DNA of 8,969 nt. Origin: BRH-c25 sp964574195. GTDB taxonomy: Bacteria; Bacillota; Clostridia; Lutisporales; Lutisporaceae. The stretch is taken from assembly GCA_964574195.1 (NCBI GenBank), contig CAZNMO010000188.1, positions 1-8,969 on the forward strand, given 5' to 3'. The position numbers were made by a program, and so were the translations under genes. A model generated the notes under the pieces. That model was not told where the DNA came from. It searched no databases and saw only the letters and a program-made list of their open reading frames with translations. Positions 1-5,373 of this stretch are shown piece by piece; the first letter of the stretch is position 1, and each line of letters begins with the position of its first letter.

Positions 1-37
1 TTTTTACATCAATAATGGCTTCATTTAATGTCAGCAT
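1..37 (-). CDS. Possible 5' end of a gene running off the left edge
   Basis: On the minus strand an ATG at 37-35 opens a frame that stays open to position 1 and reads MLTLNEAIIDVK, an amphipathic, protein-like start. The same frame is open further upstream to about position 125, so an earlier start is possible. A purine-rich GGTGGTG lies about 11 nt before the ATG, which is a poor ribosome site. Twelve codons cannot identify a family, and the call could be a chance open frame. If real, the gene diverges from the lipoprotein unit that begins at 183. Confidence 0.28.
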   Translation of the reverse strand, partial: MLTLNEAIIDVK

Positions 38-70
38 ACTTTTTGAAACACCACCAATACTTCTATTATT

Positions 71-99
71 TTGTATTAATAGGCAAACAAGTATATAAT
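71..99 (+). promoter_or_regulatory. Sigma70-type promoter for the lipoprotein unit
   Basis: TTGTAT at 71-76 and a perfect TATAAT at 94-99 are separated by 17 bp, the optimal spacing. Transcription would start near 106, giving a leader of about 75 nt that carries the inverted repeat at 116-136 and the hairpin-Shine-Dalgarno element at 158-176. Confidence 0.7.
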
Positions 100-115
100 A
101 CAAATTCTTACTTAA

Positions 116-136
116 AAGTATGATATAAACATACTT
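116..136 (+). promoter_or_regulatory. Inverted repeat in the leader (hairpin or operator)
   Basis: AAGTATG (116-122) and CATACTT (130-136) form a perfect 7-bp inverted repeat around a 7-nt AT loop. It lies just after the predicted transcript start, the position held by the different hairpin at 1734-1754 and 3216-3236 in two other leaders. CATACTT recurs at 35-41 over the putative minus-strand start, so a protein-binding dyad is an alternative to an RNA hairpin. Confidence 0.45.
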
Positions 137-157
137 CAATTAACTAAATATGTATGT

Positions 158-176
158 AGCTGAAAAGCTTAAGGAG
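158..176 (+). promoter_or_regulatory. Hairpin-Shine-Dalgarno element, copy 1
   Basis: AGCT-GAAA-AGCT forms a 4-bp stem closed by a GNRA (GAAA) tetraloop, followed at once by TAAGGAG (170-176). The next in-frame start is the TTG at 183. The element therefore decides the start: the in-frame ATG at 150 lies upstream of it and would translate through the ribosome site. Confidence 0.75.
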
Positions 177-182
177 AATAAC

Positions 183-473
183 TTGAAAAAGATTAATTTC
201 ATTTTAATAGCTTGTGCAATATTTTTAAGTGGTTGCGTTTACGAACCGCCAAGTGAAACTTTCACACTATTCATTTCAAAAGTTTGGAACGTATTTTTTA
301 GTATCGGATATATATCTATTCTTATAGGGATTTTTTATAAATCTGCTGTACGTGGAGCTTTTTTAGGTTTTGGGATCTTTTTTTTAATAGCTACCTATAT
401 GTCATTACTGTGCTTCATCTCATTCACTGGTGCAAGCATAGAGTTAGTACAACCTTACTATTGGCTTAAATAG
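183..473 (+). CDS. Small putative lipoprotein with membrane segments
   Basis: This is a 96-residue protein starting at TTG 183. That start is chosen because AAGGAG lies 6 nt upstream and because it gives a clean lipoprotein signal: MKK, a hydrophobic stretch, then the lipobox LSGC with the lipidated Cys at residue 18. An in-frame ATG at 150 would add 11 residues encoded by the ribosome-binding hairpin itself. After the Cys come VYEPPSE and two hydrophobic segments (about residues 34-52 and 57-82), so the mature protein may be both lipid-anchored and membrane-spanning. Small lipoproteins of this kind are common in plasmid transfer and exclusion regions, but no family is recognised. A 35-residue membrane peptide follows 11 bp downstream, probably co-translated. 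Confidence 0.7.
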   Translation: MKKINFILIACAIFLSGCVYEPPSETFTLFISKVWNVFFSIGYISILIGIFYKSAVRGAFLGFGIFFLIATYMSLLCFISFTGASIELVQPYYWLK

Positions 474-484
474 GTGATTTCCAA

Positions 485-592
485 ATGCTAGGAATTATAG
501 TTCGTAAAATTTCTTACTATGGTGCATTTTTAGCACCTTTTGTTGTTGCTGGCTTAATTGCGTATGCAGTAGGAAGCTATATGTTTGGTTAA
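485..592 (+). CDS. 35-residue single-pass membrane peptide
   Basis: ATG at 485 follows AGGTG (472-476), which overlaps the stop codon of the preceding lipoprotein gene, with 8 nt spacing; this suggests translational coupling. The product starts MLGIIVRKISYYGAFLAP and then has a hydrophobic segment (about residues 13-30) ending in VGSYMFG. One transmembrane helix with basic residues near the N-terminus is likely. No family is recognised. A caution is that a terminator-like hairpin (521-545) lies inside the frame, so the peptide would be made only from read-through transcripts, or the frame may be fortuitous. Confidence 0.5.
   Translation: MLGIIVRKISYYGAFLAPFVVAGLIAYAVGSYMFG
521..545 (+). terminator. 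Terminator-like hairpin inside the small membrane ORF
   Basis: GGTGC (521-525) and GCACC (533-537) form a 5-bp stem with a 7-nt loop, followed by TTTTGTTG. The stem is short but the U-rich tail is typical. It lies within the 35-codon frame, so it may attenuate that gene or end the lipoprotein transcript. Confidence 0.35.
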
Positions 593-804
593 AAGGCTGT
601 ATAGCACCGCAACTCTTCGAGATTGCTCTGTAAATTGATTCTATGAGCATATATGAGCAGTTGCGTTGCTTCGGTCAGCTCGCCAAAATCACAGATTTTG
701 TCGGCTTCGCTTGCAACTTGCAACGGTAATCAGAGAGGGAGGATGCCCGAATTTCGTCAGTTCGCAACGTAGACACGTTGCTCTAATGGTTTGGTATGTA
801 AAAT
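593..804. other. Structured non-coding region between convergent units
   Basis: No convincing gene lies here, and the base composition is visibly richer in GC than the flanks. Structures seen are a direct repeat ATGAGCA (643-649 and 653-659); CAAAATC-ACA-GATTTTG (684-700), a 7-bp stem with a 3-nt loop; an outer pairing of GTTGCGTTGC (660-669) with GCAACTTGCAAC (713-724) that encloses it; and GCAACGT-AGAC-ACGTTGC (764-781), a 7-bp stem with a tetraloop. None has a clear U-tract, so simple terminators are not obvious. Possibilities are a small RNA, a remnant of a mobile element, or a cis site such as a resolution or transfer site. Confidence 0.5.
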
Positions 805-1050
805 TCAATCTTCAGGTAAACGTTCTGCATAGAATGACAAGCTATAACCAATTATGATTGATACGAAGCCAGCTAATCCGCTTATCCATAGTGTTTTCAA
901 TGTAGAGTCAAACAATTCACTTTCAGGAGCCAAATAACTAATCCAGAATAGTAAAATTAAGCAGAATAAGGCTAAAGCAAAAGCAAACTGAATTATAAAA
1001 ATTAGAATATTAACCAGTTCGATCAGTAATATTTTTAACACTATAGTCAC
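805..1050 (-). CDS. 81-residue membrane protein
   Basis: The start is a GTG (complement of 1048-1050), preceded by AAGGG 7 nt upstream; the nearby ATG is in another frame. The AAGGG overlaps the stop codon of the upstream gene, which ends 10 bp before this start, so the two are very probably co-translated. The protein is strongly hydrophobic: a long apolar stretch at about residues 4-40, probably one long or two closely packed helices, then PESELFDSTLK and a second segment at about residues 53-74, ending in the acidic tail ERLPED. No family is recognised; a membrane partner for the 190-residue upstream protein is plausible from context only. Confidence 0.65.
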   Translation of the reverse strand: MTIVLKILLIELVNILIFIIQFAFALALFCLILLFWISYLAPESELFDSTLKTLWISGLAGFVSIIIGYSLSFYAERLPED

Positions 1051-1060
1051 CCATTTGCCC

Positions 1061-1633
1061 TTACGGTAAATTATGAAATTCTGATGGGCTTAATTTATGA
1101 AATACAATATTTGAATCCTGGTATCGAATCTTTCTGAGATCATTAATTTTATCGACCGTATCAGAGTAGTTACTATAAAGTTCTTCTAAGTTACTGGTAG
1201 TTGATCGTGCCAGGAGAAATGATTCAGCAACTCGTTCTAATTCTGCGATAAAGCTATCTAAACGATTAACGATATTAATAGCATCCAGTGCTGAAATCTC
1301 TGACTTAATAGCGGTAAGGTCTTCCAGGATCTTTGCATAATAGTTCGGTTTTTGGGTAAGAGAGTATCTAATTATATAATCTCTTCGATCATATATTTCA
1401 CAATCATTATTAAGACGTTTAATGGAGCGTTTAGCTTTTACAATATCGTCAGCAATCCAAAAATTCATGTCACCATCTTGAGCTATGACAAATTGTTCTT
1501 CAAGGCTGAAGATTAAAACGATAGTATTTTGAGATAAATCAATATTTTCTCTAGTGACGAAAATTACTTTTTTGGCACTTTTTATGAAAGCTGAACTTTC
1601 TTTACTTAAACGTGTGTGTCGTTGTTCTGGCAT
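1061..1633 (-). CDS. 190-residue soluble protein of unknown function
   Basis: The frame also contains an upstream TTG at 1648-1646, but the ATG at 1633-1631 is preferred: the predicted promoter at 1691-1662 would start transcription near 1655, leaving only a few nucleotides before the TTG. The ribosome site is weak for either start. The N-terminal half is mixed alpha/beta, with hydrophobic strands such as KKVIFVT and NTIVLIFSL and a run MNFWIADDIVKAKRSIKRL. The C-terminal part, from about residue 100 to 170, is rich in Leu, Ile, Glu and Lys with a helical, coiled-coil-like pattern. There is no signal peptide or membrane segment. No known family is recognised. It is first in a two-gene unit with a small membrane protein and diverges from the unit at 1787, with which it shares a control region. 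Confidence 0.7.
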   Translation of the reverse strand: MPEQRHTRLSKESSAFIKSAKKVIFVTRENIDLSQNTIVLIFSLEEQFVIAQDGDMNFWIADDIVKAKRSIKRLNNDCEIYDRRDYIIRYSLTQKPNYYAKILEDLTAIKSEISALDAINIVNRLDSFIAELERVAESFLLARSTTSNLEELYSNYSDTVDKINDLRKIRYQDSNIVFHKLSPSEFHNLP

Positions 1634-1661
1634 GGTAATAGAACTCAATATGAATATTAAA

Positions 1662-1691
1662 ATAATACCACTATTTTAAATAAAATTACAA
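1662..1691 (-). promoter_or_regulatory. Promoter for the minus-strand two-gene unit
   Basis: On the minus strand, TTGTAA (complement of 1686-1691) and TATTAT (complement of 1662-1667) are separated by 18 bp, with TG one base before the -10 hexamer, an extended -10. The spacer is almost entirely filled by the site shared with the parA control region, so a protein bound there would block this promoter. Confidence 0.55.
1666..1684 (-). promoter_or_regulatory. Putative operator shared with the parA promoter region
   Basis: Read on the minus strand the 19 bp TTTATTTAAAATAGTGGTA are identical to plus-strand 3152-3170. Here they lie between the -35 and -10 of the minus-strand promoter and about 12 bp upstream of the likely -35 region of the opposite promoter. 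A single bound regulator could therefore control both divergent units. Confidence 0.5.
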
Positions 1692-1717
1692 TAAATTTAA
1701 ATTAATTTGTTTTTCTA

Positions 1718-1726
1718 TGGTATAAT
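1718..1726 (+). promoter_or_regulatory. Extended -10 promoter for the 162-residue gene unit
   Basis: TG-G-TATAAT (1718-1726) is a perfect extended -10. The best -35 candidate is a poor TTTAAA at 1696-1701 with 19 bp spacing, consistent with an extended -10 promoter. Transcription would begin at about 1733, exactly where the leader hairpin begins. Confidence 0.6.
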
Positions 1727-1733
1727 TAGTTAT

Positions 1734-1754
1734 GAAATCGGATAGGCTGATTTC
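1734..1754 (+). promoter_or_regulatory. Conserved leader hairpin, copy A
   Basis: GAAATC (1734-1739) pairs with GATTTC (1749-1754) around the 9-nt loop GGATAGGCT. It lies at the predicted 5' end of the transcript. The same hairpin, with one stem base changed to a permitted G.U pair, occurs at 3216-3236 ahead of parA. The loop bases AGGCT could alternatively pair with the AGCC arm of the next hairpin, which would give two competing structures. Confidence 0.6.
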
Positions 1755-1762
1755 TTAATTAG

Positions 1763-1781
1763 AGCCGAAAGGCTTAAGGTG
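1763..1781 (+). promoter_or_regulatory. Hairpin-Shine-Dalgarno element, copy 2
   Basis: AGCC-GAAA-GGCT, a 4-bp stem with a GNRA tetraloop, is followed directly by TAAGGTG (1775-1781). AAGG lies 7 nt before the ATG at 1787. This copy is identical in sequence to copy 8 at 8451. Confidence 0.8.
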
Positions 1782-1786
1782 AAAAT

Positions 1787-2275
1787 ATGTATAAGTTATT
1801 GATAATTAGTGATCTATTTTTAGTAAACAATACTAATCCTGAAAAAATAAATTTAGATTTAGGTACAATTCACATTTTTGATCCGAGTTTGCAATACAAC
1901 AACGGTTTAGAAGTAATCAAGCCGAATATGTATCAAGCAAAAGACGTAGATATTTATACAATATGTACCAAAGAGCAGTTTGCAGATTTCTTAAAAACAT
2001 TAGAAAAGCTTTCAATAATTTTAGGTGAATGTCCTATCTTAGATGGTTTAAAAAACACGAATAATTTTTCAGGTGAGTTTGTAATTGATTGTTTTACTTT
2101 CTTACTAACAAACATGGATATTATTTTTCGCCCAAGCTATATGGGTGAGTTCACCACAAATGAAGCTGAATCACAGAATTTTCAGCTTATTTATCTTAAG
2201 TTACTAGAAGTATTTCGGAAAGCTGGAGCAAATGGATTTATCCAGTTCAATACTTATAAAAATTTAGATAAATAA
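1787..2275 (+). CDS. 162-residue protein of unknown function
   Basis: ATG 1787 is fixed by the hairpin-Shine-Dalgarno element just upstream. The protein begins with a hydrophobic strand, MYKLLIISDLFLV, and has a mixed pattern with acidic and aromatic residues; there is no signal peptide, no clear transmembrane helix and no metal or nucleotide-binding motif. A short hydrophobic run DCFTFLLTNMDIIF lies near residue 105. The family is not recognised. The gene is first in a unit with the methylase-like gene that starts 35 bp downstream, and its promoter and leader are close copies of those of parA, so it is probably expressed together with the partition genes and may have a maintenance or regulatory role (inference). 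Confidence 0.75.
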   Translation: MYKLLIISDLFLVNNTNPEKINLDLGTIHIFDPSLQYNNGLEVIKPNMYQAKDVDIYTICTKEQFADFLKTLEKLSIILGECPILDGLKNTNNFSGEFVIDCFTFLLTNMDIIFRPSYMGEFTTNEAESQNFQLIYLKLLEVFRKAGANGFIQFNTYKNLDK

Positions 2276-2283
2276 TTTGTGTG

Positions 2284-2302
2284 AGCCGTAAGGCTTAAGG
2301 TG
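2284..2302 (+). promoter_or_regulatory. Hairpin-Shine-Dalgarno element, copy 3
   Basis: AGCC-GTAA-GGCT (GNRA loop GTAA) is followed by TAAGGTG (2296-2302). AAGG lies 10 nt before ATG 2311. The in-frame GTG at 2302 overlaps the ribosome site itself and is rejected as the start. This copy lies within a putative operon, only 8 bp after the preceding stop codon, so the element is not restricted to first genes. Confidence 0.78.
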
Positions 2303-2310
2303 TGAAGTTT

Positions 2311-3093
2311 ATGAAAAATTCAGATAAAACATTATCGTATGATGCTTTAAAATCCGAGTTCATTAAAACACTTACTTCTATTGACCAGTCTAAAAGGACC
2401 TATGAAGTATTTCAGGATTTTGTATTCTTTTCGGCTGCTTGTCTTAGAAACTCAGTTGGAGCAATTGATAAATCATTCATGGATATGGATGTAGAGAATG
2501 AATACATTACAAGAATGAAAAAATATGAACTATTAAAAAGTCGCCAGGCATTTACAAAGCTTTTAGCTTTACTTGTTGAAATGCACACAGCAAAAGGACT
2601 TCCATTTGATGTTCTAGGTGCAATATACATGGAGCTGGAAATAGCTAACCAGCATTTAGGACAATACTACACGCCTAGTTCTGTATCTGATGTGATGGCA
2701 AATATGACATTGCAAAATTTTCAAAATGTAGTTGAACAACAAGGATTTTTAACGCTTTCAGATCCAGCTTCAGGATCAGGAGCGACTTTACTTAGTTGTG
2801 TAAAACTATTTATTGAAAATAATTATAAAGTTGAAAATACCCTCTACATTGAAGCCACAGATATTGATAGACATGCAGCTCTAATGTGTTATGTTCAGCT
2901 TACATTGTGGGCTGTGCCTTGTAAGATATTTGTAGGGAATAGCTTAACAATGGAAATGCGTGAGTGTTGGTGTAGCTTTATGTACTTTGTGAAAGGTTGG
3001 CAGTTAAAAATTAATAGATTTATGTCTGAGCAATCAAAAAAATCAGGTGTAAACTATGTGCCAAATTTTATCTTAATTGATAGTGAAACTTAG
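2311..3093 (+). CDS. Short N6-adenine methylase-like protein lacking the catalytic motif
   Basis: This is a 260-residue protein. It resembles the HsdM/N-6 DNA methylase fold: GQYYTPSSVSDVM at residues 117-129 matches the Q(Y/F)xTP segment before the catalytic domain, DPASGSGATLL at 151-161 is the S-adenosylmethionine-binding motif I, EATDID at 181-186 fits the acidic ribose-contact position, and GNSL at 209-212 is the usual strand before catalysis. The expected catalytic (N/D)PP(Y/F) is absent; the sequence continues as TMEMRECWCSF and ends at residue 260, well short of type I or II enzymes (about 450-550 residues). Similar short methylase-like proteins are found on phages and plasmids. It may bind DNA or cofactor without methylating, or use an atypical site. 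No restriction gene is adjacent. A 28-bp palindrome lies just downstream. Confidence 0.75.
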   Translation: MKNSDKTLSYDALKSEFIKTLTSIDQSKRTYEVFQDFVFFSAACLRNSVGAIDKSFMDMDVENEYITRMKKYELLKSRQAFTKLLALLVEMHTAKGLPFDVLGAIYMELEIANQHLGQYYTPSSVSDVMANMTLQNFQNVVEQQGFLTLSDPASGSGATLLSCVKLFIENNYKVENTLYIEATDIDRHAALMCYVQLTLWAVPCKIFVGNSLTMEMRECWCSFMYFVKGWQLKINRFMSEQSKKSGVNYVPNFILIDSET

Positions 3094-3110
3094 GATCATA
3101 GAGGTTATAT

Positions 3111-3138
3111 AAAGTTGTTGCGGATCCGCAACAACTTT
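3111..3138 (+). terminator. Perfect 28-bp palindrome, probable terminator or boundary site
   Basis: Positions 3111-3138 are a perfect palindrome centred on GGATCC, with the core TTGCGGATCCGCAA. It lies 18 bp after the methylase-like stop codon. As RNA it could form a long stem with a tiny loop, but it is followed by AAATAG, not a U-tract, so termination is plausible but not certain. The 14-bp core recurs at 7163-7176 and in altered form at 5354-5367. Confidence 0.55.
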
Positions 3139-3175
3139 AAATAGTGGCAAATTTATTTAAAATAGTGGTAATTTT
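3139..3175 (+). repeat. Two direct repeats upstream of parA (operator or centromere-like)
   Basis: AAATAGTGGCAAATTT (3139-3154) and AAATAGTGGTAATTTT (3160-3175) are direct repeats 21 bp apart, two helical turns, so both face the same side of the DNA. The segment 3152-3170 is identical to the inverted site at 1666-1684. They end just before the parA -35. Such an arrangement fits an operator for ParA, ParB or another plasmid regulator, or a small parS-like site; the sequence cannot distinguish these. Confidence 0.55.
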
Positions 3176-3177
3176 TA

Positions 3178-3207
3178 TTGCTTTTTAGTATGTCCTAGTA
3201 GTATAAT
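3178..3207 (+). promoter_or_regulatory. Sigma70-type promoter of parAB
   Basis: TTGCTT (3178-3183) and TATAAT (3202-3207) are spaced by 18 bp. The start of transcription would be near 3214-3216, where the conserved leader hairpin begins. The direct repeats end 3 bp before the -35, so a bound regulator could contact polymerase. Confidence 0.7.
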
Positions 3208-3215
3208 CTAGCTAT

Positions 3216-3236
3216 GAAGTCGGATAGGCTGATTTC
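3216..3236 (+). promoter_or_regulatory. Conserved leader hairpin, copy B
   Basis: GAAGTC (3216-3221) pairs with GATTTC (3231-3236), one pair being G.U, around the loop GGATAGGCT, which is identical to that at 1740-1748. The single stem difference from copy A keeps the pairing. It lies 8 nt after the -10, at the predicted 5' end of the parAB mRNA. Confidence 0.6.
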
Positions 3237-3243
3237 AAATACA

Positions 3244-3262
3244 AGCTGCAAAGCTTAAGGTG
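3244..3262 (+). promoter_or_regulatory. Hairpin-Shine-Dalgarno element, copy 4
   Basis: AGCT-GCAA-AGCT (GNRA loop GCAA) is followed by TAAGGTG (3256-3262); flanking A and T can extend the stem to 5 bp. AAGG lies 8 nt before ATG 3269. The in-frame GTG at 3260 is part of the ribosome site and is rejected as the start. Confidence 0.78.
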
Positions 3263-3268
3263 AAAACA

Positions 3269-4042
3269 ATGAAAAAAATAGTCATTACTAACGAAAAAGG
3301 TGGCATTGGTAAAACGTCAGTAGCAGTTCATTTAGCTCATTACTGTTCTGAAAAAGGTTTGAAAGTTTTATTCATTGATATGGATAAACAAGGCAATAGT
3401 GGCTTTTCACTTTCTAAAGTGGCTGTTGATACTCTTGATACTCTCTGTTTATTTACTGAAATTCAAAATTTTGAAGCTTTAGCAAAAGACTTTGTATTAT
3501 TCAAAGGAAACAAGAGCTTAAAATCAATTTTTGATCCGACCGAAGAAAATTTTCAACTAGATAAAGTTGAAGAGTATCAAAGGAATTTTAAGGATAATTT
3601 GAAAAATGCAGATTCATACTTTGATATTTGTATTTTTGATACACCACCGACAGATGGACCTTTCCAGCGTTTGCCTTTATTAGTCTCAGAATTTGCGCTA
3701 TCACCATTTCTGTTAGACAAATACTCTATTCTTGGATTGAAAGGAATCATTGATACAACTCAAGAAATTCAAAATACAAATCCAGCGATTCAATTTCTTG
3801 GCTTGTTGCCAAATATGGTTAGTGCCAATTCCAATACTCAAAAATCAACTCTAATGGAGCTACAAAAGCAACTTAGCCATTTGATGTTAGATAAGACAGC
3901 TTTTATTCCTAACAGATCTGCTATAGCTGATGCTAGTGAACTTCAAATTCCTGTATGGAAGATTGAGAAAACGTCAGCTAAAGAAGTCGGACGTAAAATC
4001 AAAAAGATCAATGAATTAATTTTGAGCCGTATGGGAGTATAA
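3269..4042 (+). CDS. parA: ParA-family partition ATPase
   Basis: This is a 257-residue ParA/MinD-type ATPase that would segregate the replicon by forming ATP-dependent dimers on nucleoid DNA, stimulated by ParB. Visible motifs are the deviant Walker A KGGIGKTS (residues 10-17, signature Lys10), the Walker A' strand LFIDMDKQGN (34-43) and the Walker B region IFDTPPTDGP (122-131). There is no N-terminal helix-turn-helix extension, so it is like small plasmid ParA proteins that do not carry their own operator-binding domain; control of the promoter would then fall to ParB or another regulator. ATG 3269 is set by the hairpin-Shine-Dalgarno element. parB starts 3 bp after the stop codon. A poorly conserved segment at about residues 55-115 is enriched in charged residues. 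Confidence 0.93.
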   Translation: MKKIVITNEKGGIGKTSVAVHLAHYCSEKGLKVLFIDMDKQGNSGFSLSKVAVDTLDTLCLFTEIQNFEALAKDFVLFKGNKSLKSIFDPTEENFQLDKVEEYQRNFKDNLKNADSYFDICIFDTPPTDGPFQRLPLLVSEFALSPFLLDKYSILGLKGIIDTTQEIQNTNPAIQFLGLLPNMVSANSNTQKSTLMELQKQLSHLMLDKTAFIPNRSAIADASELQIPVWKIEKTSAKEVGRKIKKINELILSRMGV

Positions 4043-4045
4043 GTT

Positions 4046-5317
4046 ATGAGCTTATTAAATGATTTAAACGCAGTAGATAGCTCGTTGAATACTTCAAGTT
4101 TAAATGCTAACACCAAGTCAGGACGTACAGTTTTAAATTTGCCTTTAAACCGAGTAAAACTTGATCCGCAAAATGTACGTGATGGTTATGATGAAAATCA
4201 CATCAAAGAACTATCTAAAAGTATTGCTAGAGATGGATTATTACAACCAATTTCAGTTAGACCAGATGATGCTAATCCAGGCGAATACATTATTAATATG
4301 GGGCATTATCGTTATCTAGCTCATAAAGAGCTAAAGAAAGAATCTATTGAAGCAACGATTGACGTAAAGCTTGGTTCAAGACGTGTGAAAATGTCTGAGA
4401 ACATGATTCGTAAAGATATGAGTTTGCTAGAAATTGCAGAAAACCTAAATTTGATGTTAGAAGAGGGATTACTTGAAAATCCTAAATATAGCTATGAAGA
4501 CATTGGAAACGAATTAGACAGATCAAAATCATGGGTTTCAAGACGTTTGGCATTGTTAGACTCTAATGATTACTTAAAAGATCTAATGAAAACCAAAATC
4601 GTTAATGATGCTGAAACAGGTACAATTCTCAAAAATCTTTTAGTAGATTTTGAAAGTGAAGTTAAGGCGAAAATTGCTGAACATGAGGGCGCATTATCTT
4701 CAAAACTAGCTAGACAGTGGGCTAAAGAGCTTAAAGGTGAAACAAACCAAGAAGAGCTTGAGAAAACAACACAACCAGTAATCAATGAGCATTTAGTACG
4801 AGTTCAGGACGATGAAAGTGTTGAAGTGCTTAAACAGTTGCAAATCGAAGCTGAACAAGTAGTTAAATCAGAGCAGAATGCTACTTCAAATAGTGTTGAA
4901 GCTGTTGAAGCTGTTGAAGCTGTTGAAAGTAAAACTGAAAGTGTCAGCAAAGAAGATAATTTTAGTACAGCTACTCAGAAAGAAACTAAAGAGATTATCA
5001 AAAAAGCGAAGTCTCAATTTTCTGAGCTTGATCAAGCATATTACAACGGTGTTTTGGATAGCTATAGAAACATACTTAATTGGGCTGAAAGCGAAGATGC
5101 AGAACTAGCAGCAGTATCTAAAGGCTTTCTGTTAAGTTTCAATGATGAAAACTCAGCTAATTTATTCTCTTGGAAAGATTTAATTAAACACCCTGAAATT
5201 GTAGGTGAATTAAATACGATTTTAGATGGCATGGCTACATTAAAAACTTTCGTATCAACTTCTGAAGTTGTAGATGACAGAATGCAAGTAATTTTAAATC
5301 AACAGTCATTGATTTAA
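4046..5317 (+). CDS. parB: ParB/KorB-like partition protein
   Basis: This is a 423-residue protein, longer than chromosomal ParB (about 300). ATG 4046 follows GGGAG with 8 nt spacing, overlapping the parA end. The ParB/Spo0J N-terminal domain spans about residues 30-130: LDPQNVRDGYDENHIKELSKSI, then GLLQPISVR, GHYRYLA (86-92, in place of the usual GERRxRA) and ENMIRKDMS (118-126, in place of ENxQR). A helix-turn-helix of the ParB type follows at about 149-169 (YEDIGNELDRSKSWVSRRLAL). Residues about 235-320 form an acidic, low-complexity linker containing a triplicated EAV motif. The C-terminal 100 residues are helical and may dimerise. The protein should bind a parS site and ParA. A terminator follows. 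Confidence 0.88.
   Translation: MSLLNDLNAVDSSLNTSSLNANTKSGRTVLNLPLNRVKLDPQNVRDGYDENHIKELSKSIARDGLLQPISVRPDDANPGEYIINMGHYRYLAHKELKKESIEATIDVKLGSRRVKMSENMIRKDMSLLEIAENLNLMLEEGLLENPKYSYEDIGNELDRSKSWVSRRLALLDSNDYLKDLMKTKIVNDAETGTILKNLLVDFESEVKAKIAEHEGALSSKLARQWAKELKGETNQEELEKTTQPVINEHLVRVQDDESVEVLKQLQIEAEQVVKSEQNATSNSVEAVEAVEAVESKTESVSKEDNFSTATQKETKEIIKKAKSQFSELDQAYYNGVLDSYRNILNWAESEDAELAAVSKGFLLSFNDENSANLFSWKDLIKHPEIVGELNTILDGMATLKTFVSTSEVVDDRMQVILNQQSLI
4895..4927 (+). repeat. In-frame 9-bp tandem repeat within parB
   Basis: GTTGAAGCT is repeated three times, followed by a further GTTGAA. It encodes VEAVEAVEAVE at residues 284-294 in the acidic linker of ParB. Slippage would change linker length by whole tripeptides without breaking the frame, so copy number may differ between related plasmids. 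Confidence 0.85.
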
Positions 5318-5329
5318 TCATCATTATTT

Positions 5330-5355
5330 AGGGGAGGGGTAACTCTCCCTTTATT
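5330..5355 (+). terminator. Intrinsic terminator after parB
   Basis: GGGAG (5332-5336) pairs with CTCCC (5345-5349), extended by flanking A-T and G.T pairs to about 8 bp with the loop GGTAAC, and followed by TTTATT. It lies 12 bp after the parB stop codon, so parAB probably ends here and the following gene needs read-through or its own promoter. Confidence 0.7.
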
Positions 5356-5368
5356 GCGATTCCGCAAT
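5353..5368 (+). repeat. Hairpin related to the TTGCGGATCCGCAA palindrome
   Basis: ATTGCG-ATTC-CGCAAT forms a 6-bp stem with a 4-nt loop. It is a variant of the 14-bp palindrome core seen at 3118-3131 and 7163-7176, changed in the centre but with the stem arms kept. It stands between the parB terminator and the hairpin-Shine-Dalgarno element of the next gene. Confidence 0.5.
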
Positions 5369-5373
5369 TTATG

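Noticed and set aside
666..857. A 63-codon plus-strand frame
   Set aside because: It runs through structured non-coding DNA and over the end of the minus-strand membrane gene, has Arg/Cys-rich unlikely composition and no ribosome site.
1061..1080. CCGTAAGG near 1070 on the minus strand as a hairpin element for the 81-residue gene
   Set aside because: Only a 2-bp stem is possible and the position is explained by the stop codon plus an ordinary ribosome site.
4024..4037. GAGCCGTATGGGAG before parB as a ninth hairpin element
   Set aside because: It lies in the parA coding end, forms only a 2-bp stem and does not carry TAAGG; it is simply the parB ribosome site.
4570..4785. Minus-strand frame inside parB
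   Set aside because: It is a shadow of the well-supported parB frame with no ribosome site. The same applies to the frames at 2412-2630, 5816-6091 and 4878-5108.
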